Assembly: GCA_963978905.1 (NCBI GenBank)
Contig: OZ022260.1
Location: 3,399,725 to 3,463,724 of the forward strand
Direction: 5' to 3'
DNA length: 64,000 nucleotides
DNA from: Trichostrongylus colubriformis
Lineage: Eukaryota > Nematoda > Chromadorea > Rhabditida > Trichostrongylidae
Every line of letters begins with the position of its first letter. Positions within the stretch are counted from its first letter, which is position 1. The position numbers were made by a program, and so were the translations under genes. Shown here piece by piece: positions 9,930 through 20,850 of this stretch. The notes beneath the pieces were generated by a model, which had not been told where the DNA came from, made no database searches, and saw only the letters and a list, made by a program, of their open reading frames with translations.

Positions 9930-10964
9930 TTTGGTCATTCCATAAGTAATGTCGTTTTTTTTCCAGCGTAAATTTTTCCTATGAAATTACAAGTTTTCGC
10001 AGCATGTCATATATCGTTCGAAAGAGGTTTTCCTGCTCTACAAAATGACATGTTTAGTTTTCGAGTTCGTTAGAATGGGGCCGACATTTAGGCTGGCGAA
10101 GAGGTAGGTCCAGCCGACAAAAATTGACCAAACCGGCAATCAATTGAAACACTATATTTTAATTTAGGAAAATCAACCTGTCATGTGTCGCGTACTTAGC
10201 CCTGACCTCTTCTACAATTTCCAATATTTAACTGATCAAGAAGTCGTGTCGTTATTTTTCTAAAATCTGTTTTTCGAAAGCACCCACATTTATTCAAAAT
10301 GAAATTTTTTCTTTCAAACTTTTTGATTAGAGTTGCTTTATGAACCACTTCGAAGGACTTTTTCTGCTCTATCGAAAACATCTTTCCAGTTTGTTTTGGC
10401 TGCGATTCAGATTGAGTTTTAATACCATGTGATATGGGTCCAGTTGACATTTTTCACAATTTATTTTTTCCATGAGAAAGTTAAGGAATCCGGTCAGTGG
10501 TATTTCCCTGTTCCCAGGCACCACCTGTTCTTAACATTCCACCACTCTTTCAACTGATTGGTTGAGAAAATTTTCTTGCCTTAGTTCGAAGAAATTGTCT
10601 AAAACCACCGAGTTGTGGCGGAAAAACGAAATGTGGAAAAAGAGTGACGTGACTTTTTAAGCAACCGACTGGTGGAACTTACAGGAGAGGTCGGGGCTAA
10701 GTACGGAACACATGATTGGTTAGATTTCCTCAGGTAAAATATTGTGTTTCAATTGATTGCCGGTTTGGCCAATTTTTGTTTGCTGGACCTACCTCTTCGC
10801 CGGCCTAAATGTCGGCGCTATTCTAACATACTCAAAAACTAAGTAGGCCATTTTGTAGAGCGGGGAATGCTCTTCCGAATGATATATAATATGCTGCAAA
10901 AATTTGTGATTTATGGCAAAAATTTTCGCTTGAAAAAAACGACACTACTTATGGAATGACCCAA
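9930..10964. mobile_element. non-autonomous element with long inverted arms and mariner-like ends
   Basis: Ends read TTTGGTCATTCCATAAGTA and, inverted, TTGGGTCATTCCATAAGTAG, flanked by TA on both sides (9928-9929 and 10965-10966). Terminal arms of about 280 nt are mirror copies (ATGTCGTTTTTTTTC, GCTCTACAAAATG, GCCGACATTTAGGC...GAGGTAGGTCCAGC, CAATCAATTGAAACAC). The 450-nt middle has an 84-codon minus-strand ORF (10196-10450) that does not resemble a transposase. The TA duplication and ATAAGT-type ends suggest mariner mobilisation. Confidence 0.75.
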
Positions 10965-10966
10965 TA

Positions 10967-11520
10967 GCTTATAATACGAGTCTCGACAGAGGATCAGCCG
11001 TCGTTGAAGCTAGAAATATGTGGGGAAATTCAATAACACTTTTTCCGTTATGATAGCTAAAGTGGCCGGGTTAGAATTGATCCATGGACGAAAAAGATGG
11101 CAACGGCGCCTCCTCGTAGTAGTCTTCTGTGACTCATAACTCGGTATGGCTACAGTGATAGAAAATACATGTGTTACATTTGAATTTATTTTAGATTCAC
11201 CCTAGACAAAGCACCCGAGCAACCCAAATTCAAAAATACAGGTCTAAAGTTCGTGAGTTTCCACGAGTTTTTTTGACAAATATTTTTCACATAGTACTAG
11301 TTATTCCACCAATCCAAGCAATGTCTCATGACCCGAATTTTGAAATACATCCAGATTTCATAAAATTTGCCGTTTCTTTTTGAGCATATTAGCCAAGAAC
11401 CACATGAGCCCTGGTAAACCCTCTGGACAACACCCAGTAGGGAACGGGGATGGAACGCATATTGCTTATTGTGATGCAGGGCGAATGGGATTACTGTAGT
11501 AATACTGTAATTATACTTAC
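10967..11520. other. gene-less stretch
   Basis: No supported exon or repeat. Reading frames on both strands are interrupted frequently. Confidence 0.4.
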
Positions 11521-11592
11521 TAAACAACAAACAACGACATTTGTAAATATCCCTTTGGCTATGGTTTGAGCTTTATTTCGCATGATGTTATC
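11521..11592 (-). CDS. candidate 72-nt exon, product unknown
   Basis: An excellent minus-strand acceptor (TTTTTCACTTTTTTCTCATAG) is followed by 24 open codons (DNIMRNKAQTIAKGIFTN, then VVVCCL) and TTA|GTAAGTATA, a strong donor. Only this frame is open, with phase 0 at both ends. The end is hydrophobic. It is on the PET-gene strand and upstream of it, but a phase-0 end cannot join the phase-1 entry of exon 7505-7596 directly. No family recognised. Confidence 0.35.
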
Positions 11593-13520
11593 CTATGAGA
11601 AAAAAGTGAAAAAGTAAAAGAATTGGGCAAAGATATATTAAAGGTACAGCAATTGATCAGCGCCATCAATTTATCAAGGAAATGGCGGGAACCAGTACTG
11701 TCAGTATTTTTAATTAGATAAACTATGAAGTAACTACCCTACAAGGAAAAAGGAAATGTCTCATTGGATCCGAAGAATCACTGGAAGACTCGAAGCCCCT
11801 TGAAAATGTCAGGTAGGGAACATACGGTGGGATAGGTATAAAAAATTCGAAAAAAAAAATCTATAAAAGGAATCTCACCCGGTGGCTTGATTCCTAGTCG
11901 TTCGTAGACGCTACCAGCCTGATTTGGCGGTAACTCGTGTTCAGTCTTGTCACACTTGCAATGCACACAAACTTTTCTGAAACAAAAATTTCAGTGTCAT
12001 CGATTGATATTGATCGGCTAATCGATTTGGTGAAATGCCACTGAGAAACTGCTGCTGCTGTTGACACTCTGAAGCTGCGCGATAACATTTTTGTCCAGTG
12101 GAAATAGCATTCTTGAAACGCTTTCTGGATAAAGCCCTCTATGGGTGTCCAGCGACTTTAGAGGATTACGGTAGATTTTGCGTGGAGTACCGTAAAGTAG
12201 TACGGTAGACACGTGAATTGTTCTGTAGGTTCCCAACAAAGTCAACAAAGAACAAATAATAATAAAAACAAAAAAGGCTAAGGTTAGCCTTGACCAGGTA
12301 TGCAAAGTATGGGGTCGTTAGGATTACAACAGTACAGCTTACTATTTGGGGGGGGGGGAAGACACAGCTTATCATGGTAGCTACCGGAAAAACGATTAGC
12401 GCTTCGATAAAAACTTGAATTTGAGCCTTGAAAGAGTGCAAATGTTGTTCTTTTGTCTCCTCGCCAAGCTTTTCCAGTCATAATTTTTCATGGGTCTTTT
12501 TATTGCTATAGGAGCTCCTTTACTATCGATTCTAAAGTGTACTAAAACTAAAAATGAGACAGCTAGCAAGGAAAGCTATAAATTTAGAGCAGACGACAGA
12601 TAGAAATCAGCGATTTTTCAAGAATGAAAACCCCGGCGCCAACGGACCGGGTTTGTGAAGGGTTAAAAATCTGCGAAGAGGAGGGGCAGCCCCCTTGAGC
12701 CTCTAAAACCGAAAACAAAGCTGTAAAATTCCCAATAAAATACTTTTTCAAACCTTCACCCACATGTCCTGGGCGCATCAGGGCCACATTCCGATGCCGC
12801 CAGGTGGCCATGGGCCATGGGGTTATATGTGTGTCATGCTGTGATAGGAACATAAAGCACGGACATGAACAGTTGTGCAATATCTCCGGACATTGATACG
12901 ACCAAGATAAACCGGAAGTGGAGGTGTACACCTGGGAAACTTCACTCGGAACTTCCACTTCGGGTTGACAAGAATGCCACAAATATGTAGCCTTTGTTGC
13001 TAAGGAATATAAATAAAAAAGTTTTTCTCAGACAATTCCCATCTGGGAAACCAGAGCGAGGACCAATCAAAAAGCCCCATAACCGTATGGATGGAATGGG
13101 TGTCCTTATGTGTGTGTTTGGTGTGATGCCACGAAGAAATCCAAGCTTATGGGTCCCCAGGGATCAAATGCCATCAAGCTAGGACATAGGAACTCGACAG
13201 CATCATATGATAAACGATCAGGAAAGGATGAAACAAAACTTTAACATTGTGCTGTTTCGGAGTTTCATGATTATCTGAATGTTCAACAGCTATTGAGCCT
13301 CCGAAATATCTATTCAAAAAACTCAAAAGACCCAAAAAAGTCTCGAGAATTTCTTGGAATTCGAAACATTTCGGTGATTAACACCTTCTTCAGGCAAAAG
13401 ACATATGATGCAGAAAATTTTTTTTCTATTGTTCAATTATTGTTGAACATCAGAGCATTACTGTACAACTAGCTAAAAGCGCGCCATGCATTCCATTTCA
13501 TTAGGAAGCGGGGTGCGTTA
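11593..13520. other. gene-less stretch
   Basis: It contains a 132-codon minus ORF (12584-12982) without splice context and with irregular composition, which I do not call a gene. A 9-nt G run is at 12348-12358. No RNA gene seen. Confidence 0.35.
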
Positions 13521-13522
13521 GA

Positions 13523-13584
13523 AAACCTCTCCATCTCTTTTGTATGGCCCTTGCTCGGGCCATACAAAGGAGATGGAGAGGTTT
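13523..13584. other. near-perfect 28-bp hairpin
   Basis: The left arm AAACCTCTCCATCTCTTTTG plus TATGGCCC pairs with the right arm starting GGGCCATACAAAGGAGATGG. The match is 27 of 28 positions with a 6-nt loop, TTGCTC. The size is in the range of a miRNA precursor, but the pairing is more perfect than usual for one. It may instead be the core of a deleted inverted-repeat element or a hairpin-siRNA source. Confidence 0.7.
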
Positions 13585-13687
13585 CAGTTCTGGTATTGCT
13601 AACAGTGAGCAAGTCAGTGTTCTTACAATTGAAGTTAATTTTTCTATTAAACAACCCTCACCCAGGAAATGAAAAGTGTGGGAAACC

Positions 13688-13754
13688 TGGACAGGAATCG
13701 ATCTCGCGAACCGCAAAAATAAACGCCGCCTCCTGCCAGTGCGCCACGCCAGCT
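13688..13754 (-). mobile_element. tRNA-like (SINE head) sequence
   Basis: On the minus strand GGCGTGGCGCACTGGCAGG resembles an A box, and GCGAGATCGATTCCTG, about 45 nt later, resembles a B box. The spacing and boxes fit a tRNA-derived Pol III promoter, but the acceptor stem does not pair, so this is not a functional tRNA. It is probably the head of a second SINE family, or a tRNA pseudogene. Confidence 0.35.
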
Positions 13755-14005
13755 CAAGTAAGCTCTACAAATATGATGAAGACTAGTGAAAGGTAGGCGC
13801 ATAATATTTACTGGACTTGCACATCATGCAATGCGACAATTCCCCGGAGAGCTCTATTTTGGAAAACGTAAGACGGGAGAGAAGCAGAGCAGCTTACTCA
13901 AACAAAGCGAAGCAGCCACCTAAAGCAGTCTTATTTGATTTAGTAGTACTTTAGAATTATAGTAGTAGTATTATAAAATGTCCGTATATTCCACCGTAGT
14001 ATCGT

Positions 14006-14301
14006 GGGTGTGTGCACTTAGGACGGAAAATCGCGTGGCCGCCCGCGGCAAGCGGCTCGTCGGATGCGAGTACCAGTGGCGGGGCATAGCAGCCTTCAAG
14101 CGAGGCAGGATGGCATGGGTGGGCATGGGTGGAGGAGGCAGGATGGCATGGGTGCAGGAGGCCATGTAGCACGCGTGGAAGTGCAGAGGTGACGCAGTCA
14201 CGCTCTGCCGGGCACCCAAGTGCAATCGATTTGGCAAGTCGTGCTGGTGGCGCCGCGAGTGGACGCCGCGAAGCGATTTTCCGTCATTAGTGCTTACACC
14301 C
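14006..14301. mobile_element. Mutator-like MITE, family MU copy b
   Basis: Ends GGGTGTGTGCACTTAGGACGG and, inverted, GGGTGTAAGCACTAATGACGG. Flanks TAGTATCGT (13997-14005) and TAGTATCAT (14302-14310) form a 9-bp target duplication with one mismatch, as expected for Mutator-like elements. It is inverted relative to copy a. The interior carries a GGATGGCATGGGTG tandem. No transposase. Confidence 0.85.
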
Positions 14302-14371
14302 TAGTATCATCAATAGTAATGATATACAATAACACCGTGAAATGACCATACTTAATAATAGAATAATAATA

Positions 14372-15047
14372 TTAGGTAGTCTAAAAAGTCTTTTCGTATT
14401 TTTAAATACTGCTTTTTCCCTCAAAACTACTTTCCACAAAATTTCTTCTGTACATATATATGTAGTACAAGTCCAAACGCATCTATAGGTATTGTTGTCT
14501 TCCATCTCCCGGATAACCCTTTTCGGCAAAATAAAAATATCAAAAGTCACCTCATTTTCAATTCCAATTTTTTTCTTTGAATGGCGTTAGACAGGGAAAG
14601 GAAAAGGTGATAATCCGACAGAGCAAGATCAGGGCTATAAGGCAGCAATTTTTATCCAAGCTCGAGAATTTTTTAAAAGAAAAAATTTAAAAAATTTTTT
14701 ACCAATAGTGAAAAAATGACTCGCCAAAAAATTCTCGAGCTTGGATAAAAATTGCTGCCCCATCCACCTTATAGCCCTCATCTTGCTCCATCGGATTATC
14801 ACCTTTTCCTTTCCCTGTCTAACGCCATTCAAAGAAAAAAATTTTTATAATTTTTGTATTGAAAATGAGGTTGACCGTTGATATGTTTATTTTGCCGAAA
14901 AGGTTATCAGGGAGATGGAAGACAATAATACCTATAGATGCGTGTGGACTTGTACTACGTGTGTATGTACAGAAGAGATTGCTGGAAAGCAGTTTGGAGG
15001 GAAAAAGCGGTATTTGAAAATACGAAAAAACTTTTTAGACTACCCAA
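14372..15047. mobile_element. palindrome built from two mariner transposase 3' ends
   Basis: The ends TTAGGTAGTCTAAAAAGTC and (inverted) TTGGGTAGTCTAAAAAGTT are flanked by TA. Each roughly 300-nt arm encodes the mariner C-terminal signature PYSPDLAxSDYHLF. The right arm, plus strand near 14757-14830, reads LPHPPYSPHLAPSDYHLF; the left arm is the mirror image. In the right arm the third catalytic aspartate of the D,D34D triad (the D of SPD) is replaced by histidine, and a TAA replaces a tryptophan codon upstream. The left arm keeps SPD but has lost residues before it. Neither arm contains the first two catalytic residues. The element can only move with a helper transposase. Confidence 0.85.
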
Positions 15048-15083
15048 TATAATGAAAATAGAGAGCTATTGTAGTTTCTAGTC

Positions 15084-15262
15084 AGGGGGGGGGGGCACTT
15101 TACAGAGTGAGCTATTTTAGGGGCATGAATCTTCACATAGTAAATCTGTGGACGTGTTACTGACACTTTAACCATGTTAGAAGACGTGAACACTCAAGTC
15201 GTAGCAAGTTTGATAGATCAATAATGTACAGATGTTTAAAATTTCATAAAATGATCCCCCCT
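15084..15262. mobile_element. GC-run MITE, copy 3
   Basis: Starts with a 12-nt G run and ends ATGATCCCCCCTTACTAAA. Inside, TAGTAAATCTGTGGACGTGTTACTGACACTT and mirrored CATGTTAGAAGACGTG resemble other family members. The homopolymer end is typical. Confidence 0.45.
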
Positions 15263-15391
15263 TACTAAAATGTCACCAAAAATAATAATGCGTTTAGTAG
15301 TGTCCATGGGCATAAAAGGATTTCTATGGTTGCCATATAGAAAACTTTCAGAAAGTTCAGAAACATGAAACAGCATTAAATGGGACAACTC

Positions 15392-15880
15392 TCACAAATG
15401 GGCGGGTCGCACAAAGTCCAAGTAAATTTGTGGTAGGAAAAATCGTGGAGCTTCATCGCAAAAACAACCGCACACAGTAGGTTGCGGTGTAGTCGCGACG
15501 AGATATGTGCCTAAAGCGCCTATGGCGCAAATTCCCAGTGGGACCCACCACTCACTCCACCAGCACGGGGTTTGCCGCACTTTGTGCCAAGATGTATTGT
15601 CATCGTTGTGTTTCGTTTTTCGTACTCGCGTTGCTTTCCTCTCGTTGCAGCTTTCCAACTGCACGAAATGCTCTCGGAGGAGGGGGGGGGGGACGAGGGA
15701 GGGTTGGGAAGTGGACATGGAAACATCTTTTCGGGGAAATTCTGCATGTATCGCCTCACAGCGGATCACCCGGATTTTTTTGGAATTTGCGACACTTCTA
15801 GAATATGGGTATTTCCCCAAAATTTCGAGTACTCGAGGGGGAGCAAGATGTTTTTGTGTTTGGTCATCGCATAGTTAAAT
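15392..15880. other. GC-rich non-repeat block, coding unclear
   Basis: Both strands are open for long stretches: minus 142 codons (15392-15820), plus 123 codons. On the minus strand a candidate exon lies between CATTTCGTGCAG and GGTGGA|GTGAGT (15553-15661). It would continue exon 16094-16200 in phase, but the acceptor is weak. An 11-nt G run sits inside. I cannot decide between an exon and chance. Confidence 0.2.
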
Positions 15881-16093
15881 GCCCGATAGCTATTAAACTG
15901 AATGGCACTAGTAGAACCCAAGCGATTATCCGCGTGCTTCTACGCTTCAACGGACAACTGATGGCCCTTGCACGGAAACCGCCCCGTGCTCTAAAAACCG
16001 GAGGTCAGGTGGATCTGGTCCACCGACGATCCTCGGGTCCAACCGCAATGAGCCCAGGGTAGCTCTAGACGGGTCAAAAAACTCAGTACTCAC

Positions 16094-16200
16094 AGATACT
16101 CCAAAATCCGTTGAAGACGACCTTTTCGCGGTTCTGGCGGACTTTTTTGTGGTTCCGGCGGTGACGGATACGTAGTCGGTGACGCCCTGGCGGCTGGCAT
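16094..16200 (-). CDS. candidate first exon, proline-rich N-terminus
   Basis: On the minus strand ATG at 16200 opens 35 codons, MPAARASPTTYPSPPEPQKS then PPEPRKGRLQRILEYL, up to TATCT|GTGAGTACTG, a strong donor in phase 2. A second frame is open from 16291 to the same donor (KRLETRGRVLTPLQS...). The region upstream (16300-16560) is GC-rich with no repeat and could be promoter. Proline-serine-rich starts are common in scaffold proteins, but no domain is present. On the same strand as the PET gene; the phase does not match its WVPPGL exon directly. Confidence 0.35.
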
Positions 16201-16299
16201 CAGGCTGCGGCGGTGGCGGTGAGATGTTCGGGCAGCTTTGAAGAGGCGTCAATACTCTCCCACGGGTCTCTAATCTCTTCTTATAGGCCACAGCTTATA

Positions 16300-17570
16300 A
16301 GGCTGAGCGGTGGCGATTCCGGAAAGGTCAGTAGAATGGACGTAAAAAGTCGTGAAACTGCCAATCGACGCAAAATTGCAGAATAATCCGTCGGTATGTT
16401 TGGACGAGCGTTGACGAGACGACACGACACGGCAGAGCTGACAAGCGTAGGTTGTCGCCGCGCGCTGATGGACAGTTGTAAATCTGACAGGAGATTAACT
16501 AGCCTGGTTGACTCCAGTTCAACACAACCAACACCTTATGATGGTGGTCCCGGCACGAACCACCTGTGGTACGGTATGCGTTGAGGAGAACAGGAATACG
16601 AAGATGTGAAGAAATGTATTCTTCGCGCCGTTGCTATTGTCCAGCCATCACCAACCAGGTCTCCGGGGACTATCTTAACCCGTCATGCCGTGACTGGGAG
16701 GAGTATTGTGTGATGTTGTTTGTTGTCTTTTTTGGAGTTCCGCCCGATCTGTTACTTTCATGAATCATCCCGCCGGACAACTGTTCCTCACAGCAGATAA
16801 TTACTCAACTCAACGATCTGATAGCTGTGTTGCGAATAGATAAGGGAGGGGCAAGGTATCTTGAAGCACACAATAACGTTCACGAGACACCTGCTCAGGC
16901 ATGTACTGAATGCGCCACAGAAATATATCAGCTCTTAATAGGCTATCGTGGCAGTCCCGGGAGAATCGTGGCAGTTATATGAAGATGCATTTTAGAAAAC
17001 CATAAAGCCTATACATCTTTGTGAATGGGCTATTCTTAAAAATATTGTGCAGAGAAAATGAATGTCGTTGAAAATTAAAAGTGCAAGTGAACCGGACGAA
17101 AACCATGCCACATTTGCAAAGCGGCTGCGCGCGCTCTTTTCAGGAGCTGAAGAAACAGGAAACTTTGCAGTAAAAGCTGATGAAATCCTTATCTTCATGT
17201 GTAAATCAAACATTGCTCAAACCTTTCGCAATTTTTGAATATTGCAGCAACTAAAATTATTCTGGAATTTCAAGTATTCAAGGTAAAATTCTGCTACATG
17301 GAAGCATTAAAATATCCAACAGCTAACAACCATGCCGCAGTTTGCGGTAGACATCCAACGCAATATCTCAGGAAATTCGAAATGAGGAAATTTTTATGAA
17401 ATTACAACTCTGCAAATTTTGCGAATACTCAAAAAAGTTTGTATTTCGATATTTTCTACTTGTTTTATTTTCTTCTTAGTTTTTTTTGGGAAATAAGGAA
17501 TTAAATATAAAAATAGCCGATTTTATTTAGAGGTTACTTTTCGGTTACTTTTAGCATTTGTTTTTTTCAG
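16300..17570. other. gene-less stretch
   Basis: Possible promoter DNA next to 16200 and otherwise AT-rich sequence with frequent stops. At 16500-16540 a short inverted repeat GGTTGACTCCAGTTCAACACAACC is present. Confidence 0.3.
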
Positions 17571-17641
17571 GTTACTCTGTGGAGAACTACTATTAACGGA
17601 AGCTTCTTGCAACTGTACAGCGCACTCCCACCTACACAGCC
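17571..17641 (+). CDS. candidate 71-nt exon, product unknown
   Basis: Strong acceptor (TTAGCATTTGTTTTTTTCAG) and weaker donor CC|GTAAAAATG. Frame 1 reads VTLWRTTINGSFLQLYSALP; a second frame (LLCGELLLTEASCNC...) is also open and would accept the phase-2 end of 3860-3926. Length and signals are typical of a nematode exon, but no family can be named. Confidence 0.3.
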
Positions 17642-17699
17642 GTAAAAATGACCCACACAGGAAAAAACCAACGGAACTCAGTGAAGGCGCATATTTCTG

Positions 17700-18715
17700 T
17701 GTAAAATAGAATGGAATGTGAAGAAAATCCTCAGACTGAAATATTCAAGGAAATATATTGAAGATATTCATGCTGGATGGTTACCCGTATAAGTCTATCT
17801 GATAATCAATGAGCATGAAACCAAATTCAATCGATAATCGATCCCGTGACATTTGATCTGTACCGTACGAATTGCAGGGGAAACCTTGAAACTTTTACAA
17901 AAGGATTACCTCGAAATTTGAAGAACATTTTGGGTTTTAATTTCCGACATCTTCTGTGCAGAGACGGGGAACGGGGACCCACCCTCTTCCTCATCAACGT
18001 TTTTTGCACTATCGACTATAAATTTCACTTTTTCGCCTGTGTCTATTAACACAAGTATCATTGAGCGCGCTTTATAGTCATCCCCCCGCAAATTGCACCC
18101 ACTGCATCCTGGCCTTCAGATTTTAATGACTACCGTAACCAAATGGGCTCAGCTGGATACACATCCACACAAGTAATGGATACGGGCGACAAAAACACTC
18201 CTCCTCAACACTTTTCCGGGGTCGAGGTGACAACAATCTCGCCGAGTGATCTAATCGGTTGTGGCTGTGGCGTCAGATTGCACACAAACACACGCAGACG
18301 AGATCTTCTTCTGCCATGCACTTTTGTGTGTGTGGGGGTGTTGTTCATTTGCAGAGCAGTTGTTTACGGACAGTGATATGTTTGTGGTGGCCTGAAGAGT
18401 TGTTTTGGCTGAGGGAAAAACATAGGGCTCCATGCTCATTAGTGAGAAAACCCCACGGGGCTTCAAGCTCACACTATTGCAGCTGCACCCTGGCACACTT
18501 ATGCTGTAGCAAACAAACAGAAAGTTGACTAAGCGAGTACTCGAAGAGCCACTTAAGGCCAATTTCGTTGGATATTTTGTTATTTTATCCTCTACAACTT
18601 TTCATATTCGTGGGGAGCATATATGACATATGAAATTAAACGTGATCCAAGACAAGTGAGGCCAAATCAGGATTTGGACCATGGAAATTGAAATGGATAG
18701 GTTTCACCCATACAA
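17700..18715. other. gene-less stretch
   Basis: Mixed low-complexity with CA/GT-rich pieces around 18280-18350 (ACACAAACACACGC, TTTTGTGTGTGTGGGGGTG). No splice-flanked ORF found. Confidence 0.35.
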
Positions 18716-18723
18716 CACGGGTG

Positions 18724-18785
18724 GGTGCAAAAGGGACCTATGCGTCGTCGCCCATTTCGCGTTTGCGACGTCGCACCGGCTCCTC
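18724..18785 (+). repeat. partial copy of the GGTGCAAAAGGGACC hairpin element
   Basis: GGTGCAAAAGGGACCTATGCG...GACGTCGCACCGGCTCC matches the complete hairpin at 18899-18964 but lacks the closing inverted repeat. Confidence 0.6.
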
Positions 18786-18898
18786 ATGCGCTTCAATAAT
18801 CATCTTCAGCTGAACTGCTGTAAAACAGGCTCACTTTAAAGATCACAGCAGGTAAAAATTGAAAGATGCCTCCTTTAGACTCATCAAAGACGAGTGAG

Positions 18899-18964
18899 GT
18901 GCAAAAGGGACCCATGCGTCGTCGCTCATTTCGCGCTCGACGCCGCACCGGGTCCCTTTGCACC
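18899..18964. mobile_element. 66-bp hairpin MITE
   Basis: Starts GGTGCAAAAGGGACCC and ends GGGTCCCTTTGCACC, perfect inverted repeats around a GCGTCGTCGCTCATTTCGCG core. Too small to code. Confidence 0.75.
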
Positions 18965-19363
18965 ACACTTTCCCTTTGATGGTCAGCTCTAGCTATACTA
19001 CTATTACACAGGACCACAAAAAAGTAAGTGGGTGCTATGACCCAAAGCGTGTCTTGAAGTCCCGAAGATGGATCACCTTCCCACCCCAATGGGAGGTCCC
19101 ACACAGAGATTATCTCAGAAGTGACATGTCCAGCGGCGTGTTTTCGGAAAATAACCGGCTTTGTTTTTCAAAACACTACCACAACGACTTAAAAAGTGCG
19201 ACAAAGTGAAGCCGAATAAACCCCAAGCCCCTTGGCAGGGTTAGGGAGTTTCCGGCTGGTTATGCTATTTTCCGCGTACTCTAGCAAATCCCTTCCACGC
19301 CACAGCCACTCACACAGCTGTCCCAAAAGTGCATTTGACAGCCTGCCCACCAGCCAGACAACT

Positions 19364-19384
19364 GGTGTGTGTGTGTGTGTGTGT
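19364..19384 (+). repeat. (GT)n microsatellite
   Basis: About ten uninterrupted GT dinucleotides. Confidence 0.95.
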
Positions 19385-19623
19385 ACTTCCTAGTTGATTA
19401 GAAATTTATAAGAACTCAATGGGAGGTAGTGAGAAGGAAAATAAAACCATTAATTTTCCATTTGTTTAACAAAATACGTGCCTCGCTCCAGTAACGTGCT
19501 TTACGACATATCTCCTCTGCCTATTTTTTTAAACGAAATGTCGCCCACGGATTTTTGCCTCAACAGATAACTGAACTGTGAAATAAATAATAAATAGGCA
19601 ATCATTTCAAGTACAACTCACTT

Positions 19624-19742
19624 GGCCCGTCGCCATTCTTCACGATTTTTCGATTTTGTGGCTTCGCATATTCGCACCCGATAGCAACTGCGTGCGGAGC
19701 CGCGACACCGCAGAATCGCAATTGCAAGGTCTGACGGCGGCC
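19624..19742. mobile_element. palindromic GCGATTTTGCGG MITE, copy 1
   Basis: The right half, inverted, reads GCCGTCAGACCTTGCAATTG then GCGATTCTGCGGTGTCGCGG. The left half carries the mirrored GGCCCGTCGCCATTC...GATTTTGTGGCTTCGCA. The same arms occur at 60373-60510 and 62397-62531. Confidence 0.6.
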
Positions 19743-19744
19743 TA

Positions 19745-20455
19745 ACTCCAAGCCACGGATTCAAGCTTTACAGAAAAATCAGACAGGGCTAGCAGCGCGA
19801 GTTACAACCAGGTTAAAAACGTGAGTTGATCATTCCAAGCTCATTGTCATCCACCAACAAACCCACGCGAATTTTGTGTTACTCAGATAATGTAGGAAAT
19901 CCATCCAACGGTCCTCAAATTGTGTAAAAAACCACATTCGGCTGTGATACTTTCAATTATTCAAAGGAATATAATACTATATGAAAGCGTATCCAATTAA
20001 CGGGCCACCAAATCATACCAAAATCATAAGCAACATAGCATGGCGACCAAATTTTTGCCATATTTGATAGACTTACCAGTTTATCAAATCTTTTTTTGAT
20101 GAGCCACTATATCACTTATAATCATTTCATAGTCAGTTTTCTTATTTCAGACGTATTTTGCTGGATAATTTGTTTTTAATTGTTTTTTAAAGCTTATTAA
20201 ATATCAATTTCACCGAAGTAGATAAGAGTAATCGCGCGTGCGGTTGCGCAGCGTTTGTTGCAACTTTTGAGTTGACGTTTCAATTTGGATACCTATTCCC
20301 CACGCAACCGTGGTGCATAACATTCATCTTATCTCTAACTTTAACCCAACTCTGGCCCACACGGGGCTTTTTTAGACTGTGGATCCACCACAGTCAACTA
20401 ACGCGTCCCTCCTTCAATCCTCAACAATGTTTCGGTTATGAAATACTACACTACT
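19745..20455. other. gene-less stretch
   Basis: No supported features. An acceptor-like TTCTTATTTCAG at 20152 is not followed by an exon-like frame. Confidence 0.4.
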
Positions 20456-20462
20456 TATGACG

Positions 20463-20700
20463 GGGTGTATTGCAAGTGTTCCGATTTCCAGAGGTCGGCA
20501 CCGAATTGGGTCACCGCGCGCGGCGACGCTTCGCGAATTGTCCGAATGGTGGCGCGTCCTGCCGTCGGGGCTCTCCCAGATTTGCCTAAGCCTTTGTACG
20601 GAGGAGCTTTGGCAGCGTGTTTTTACCTGTCTTTACCAGATTGCAATCCGCCGCGCAGGCTGACCTGACCTCACCAGTCGGAACACTTGCACTCCACCCC
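20463..20700. mobile_element. hAT-like MITE with 8-bp target duplication
   Basis: Inverted ends GGGTGTATTGCAAGTGTTCC and (opposite strand) GGGGTGGAGTGCAAGTGTTCC. Flanked by a perfect 8-bp direct repeat TTATGACG at 20455-20462 and 20701-20708. An 8-bp duplication is the hAT signature, although the ends lack the classical CAGGG start. GC-rich interior; the ORFs within it are not genes. Confidence 0.8.
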
Positions 20701-20840
20701 TTATGACGAGAGTGAGAAAAGACAGTTTTAAACTTAATGATCTGCATATTACATTTATAAATATACTACTAAACATTTAAATGGCCGAAATAACACCCCC
20801 ACGTTCAAAGGGATGCATCTGCAGTGAGCAGCCTTCAAAG

Positions 20841-20850
20841 CAAAACGGCA
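20841..20850 (-). terminator. Pol III terminator of tRNA-Val
   Basis: Immediately downstream of the tRNA on the minus strand the sequence is TGCCGTTTTG; the four T residues are a minimal Pol III stop. Confidence 0.7.

Noticed and set aside
12584..12982. 132-codon minus ORF
   Set aside because: No splice sites at sensible places, irregular composition, no domain.
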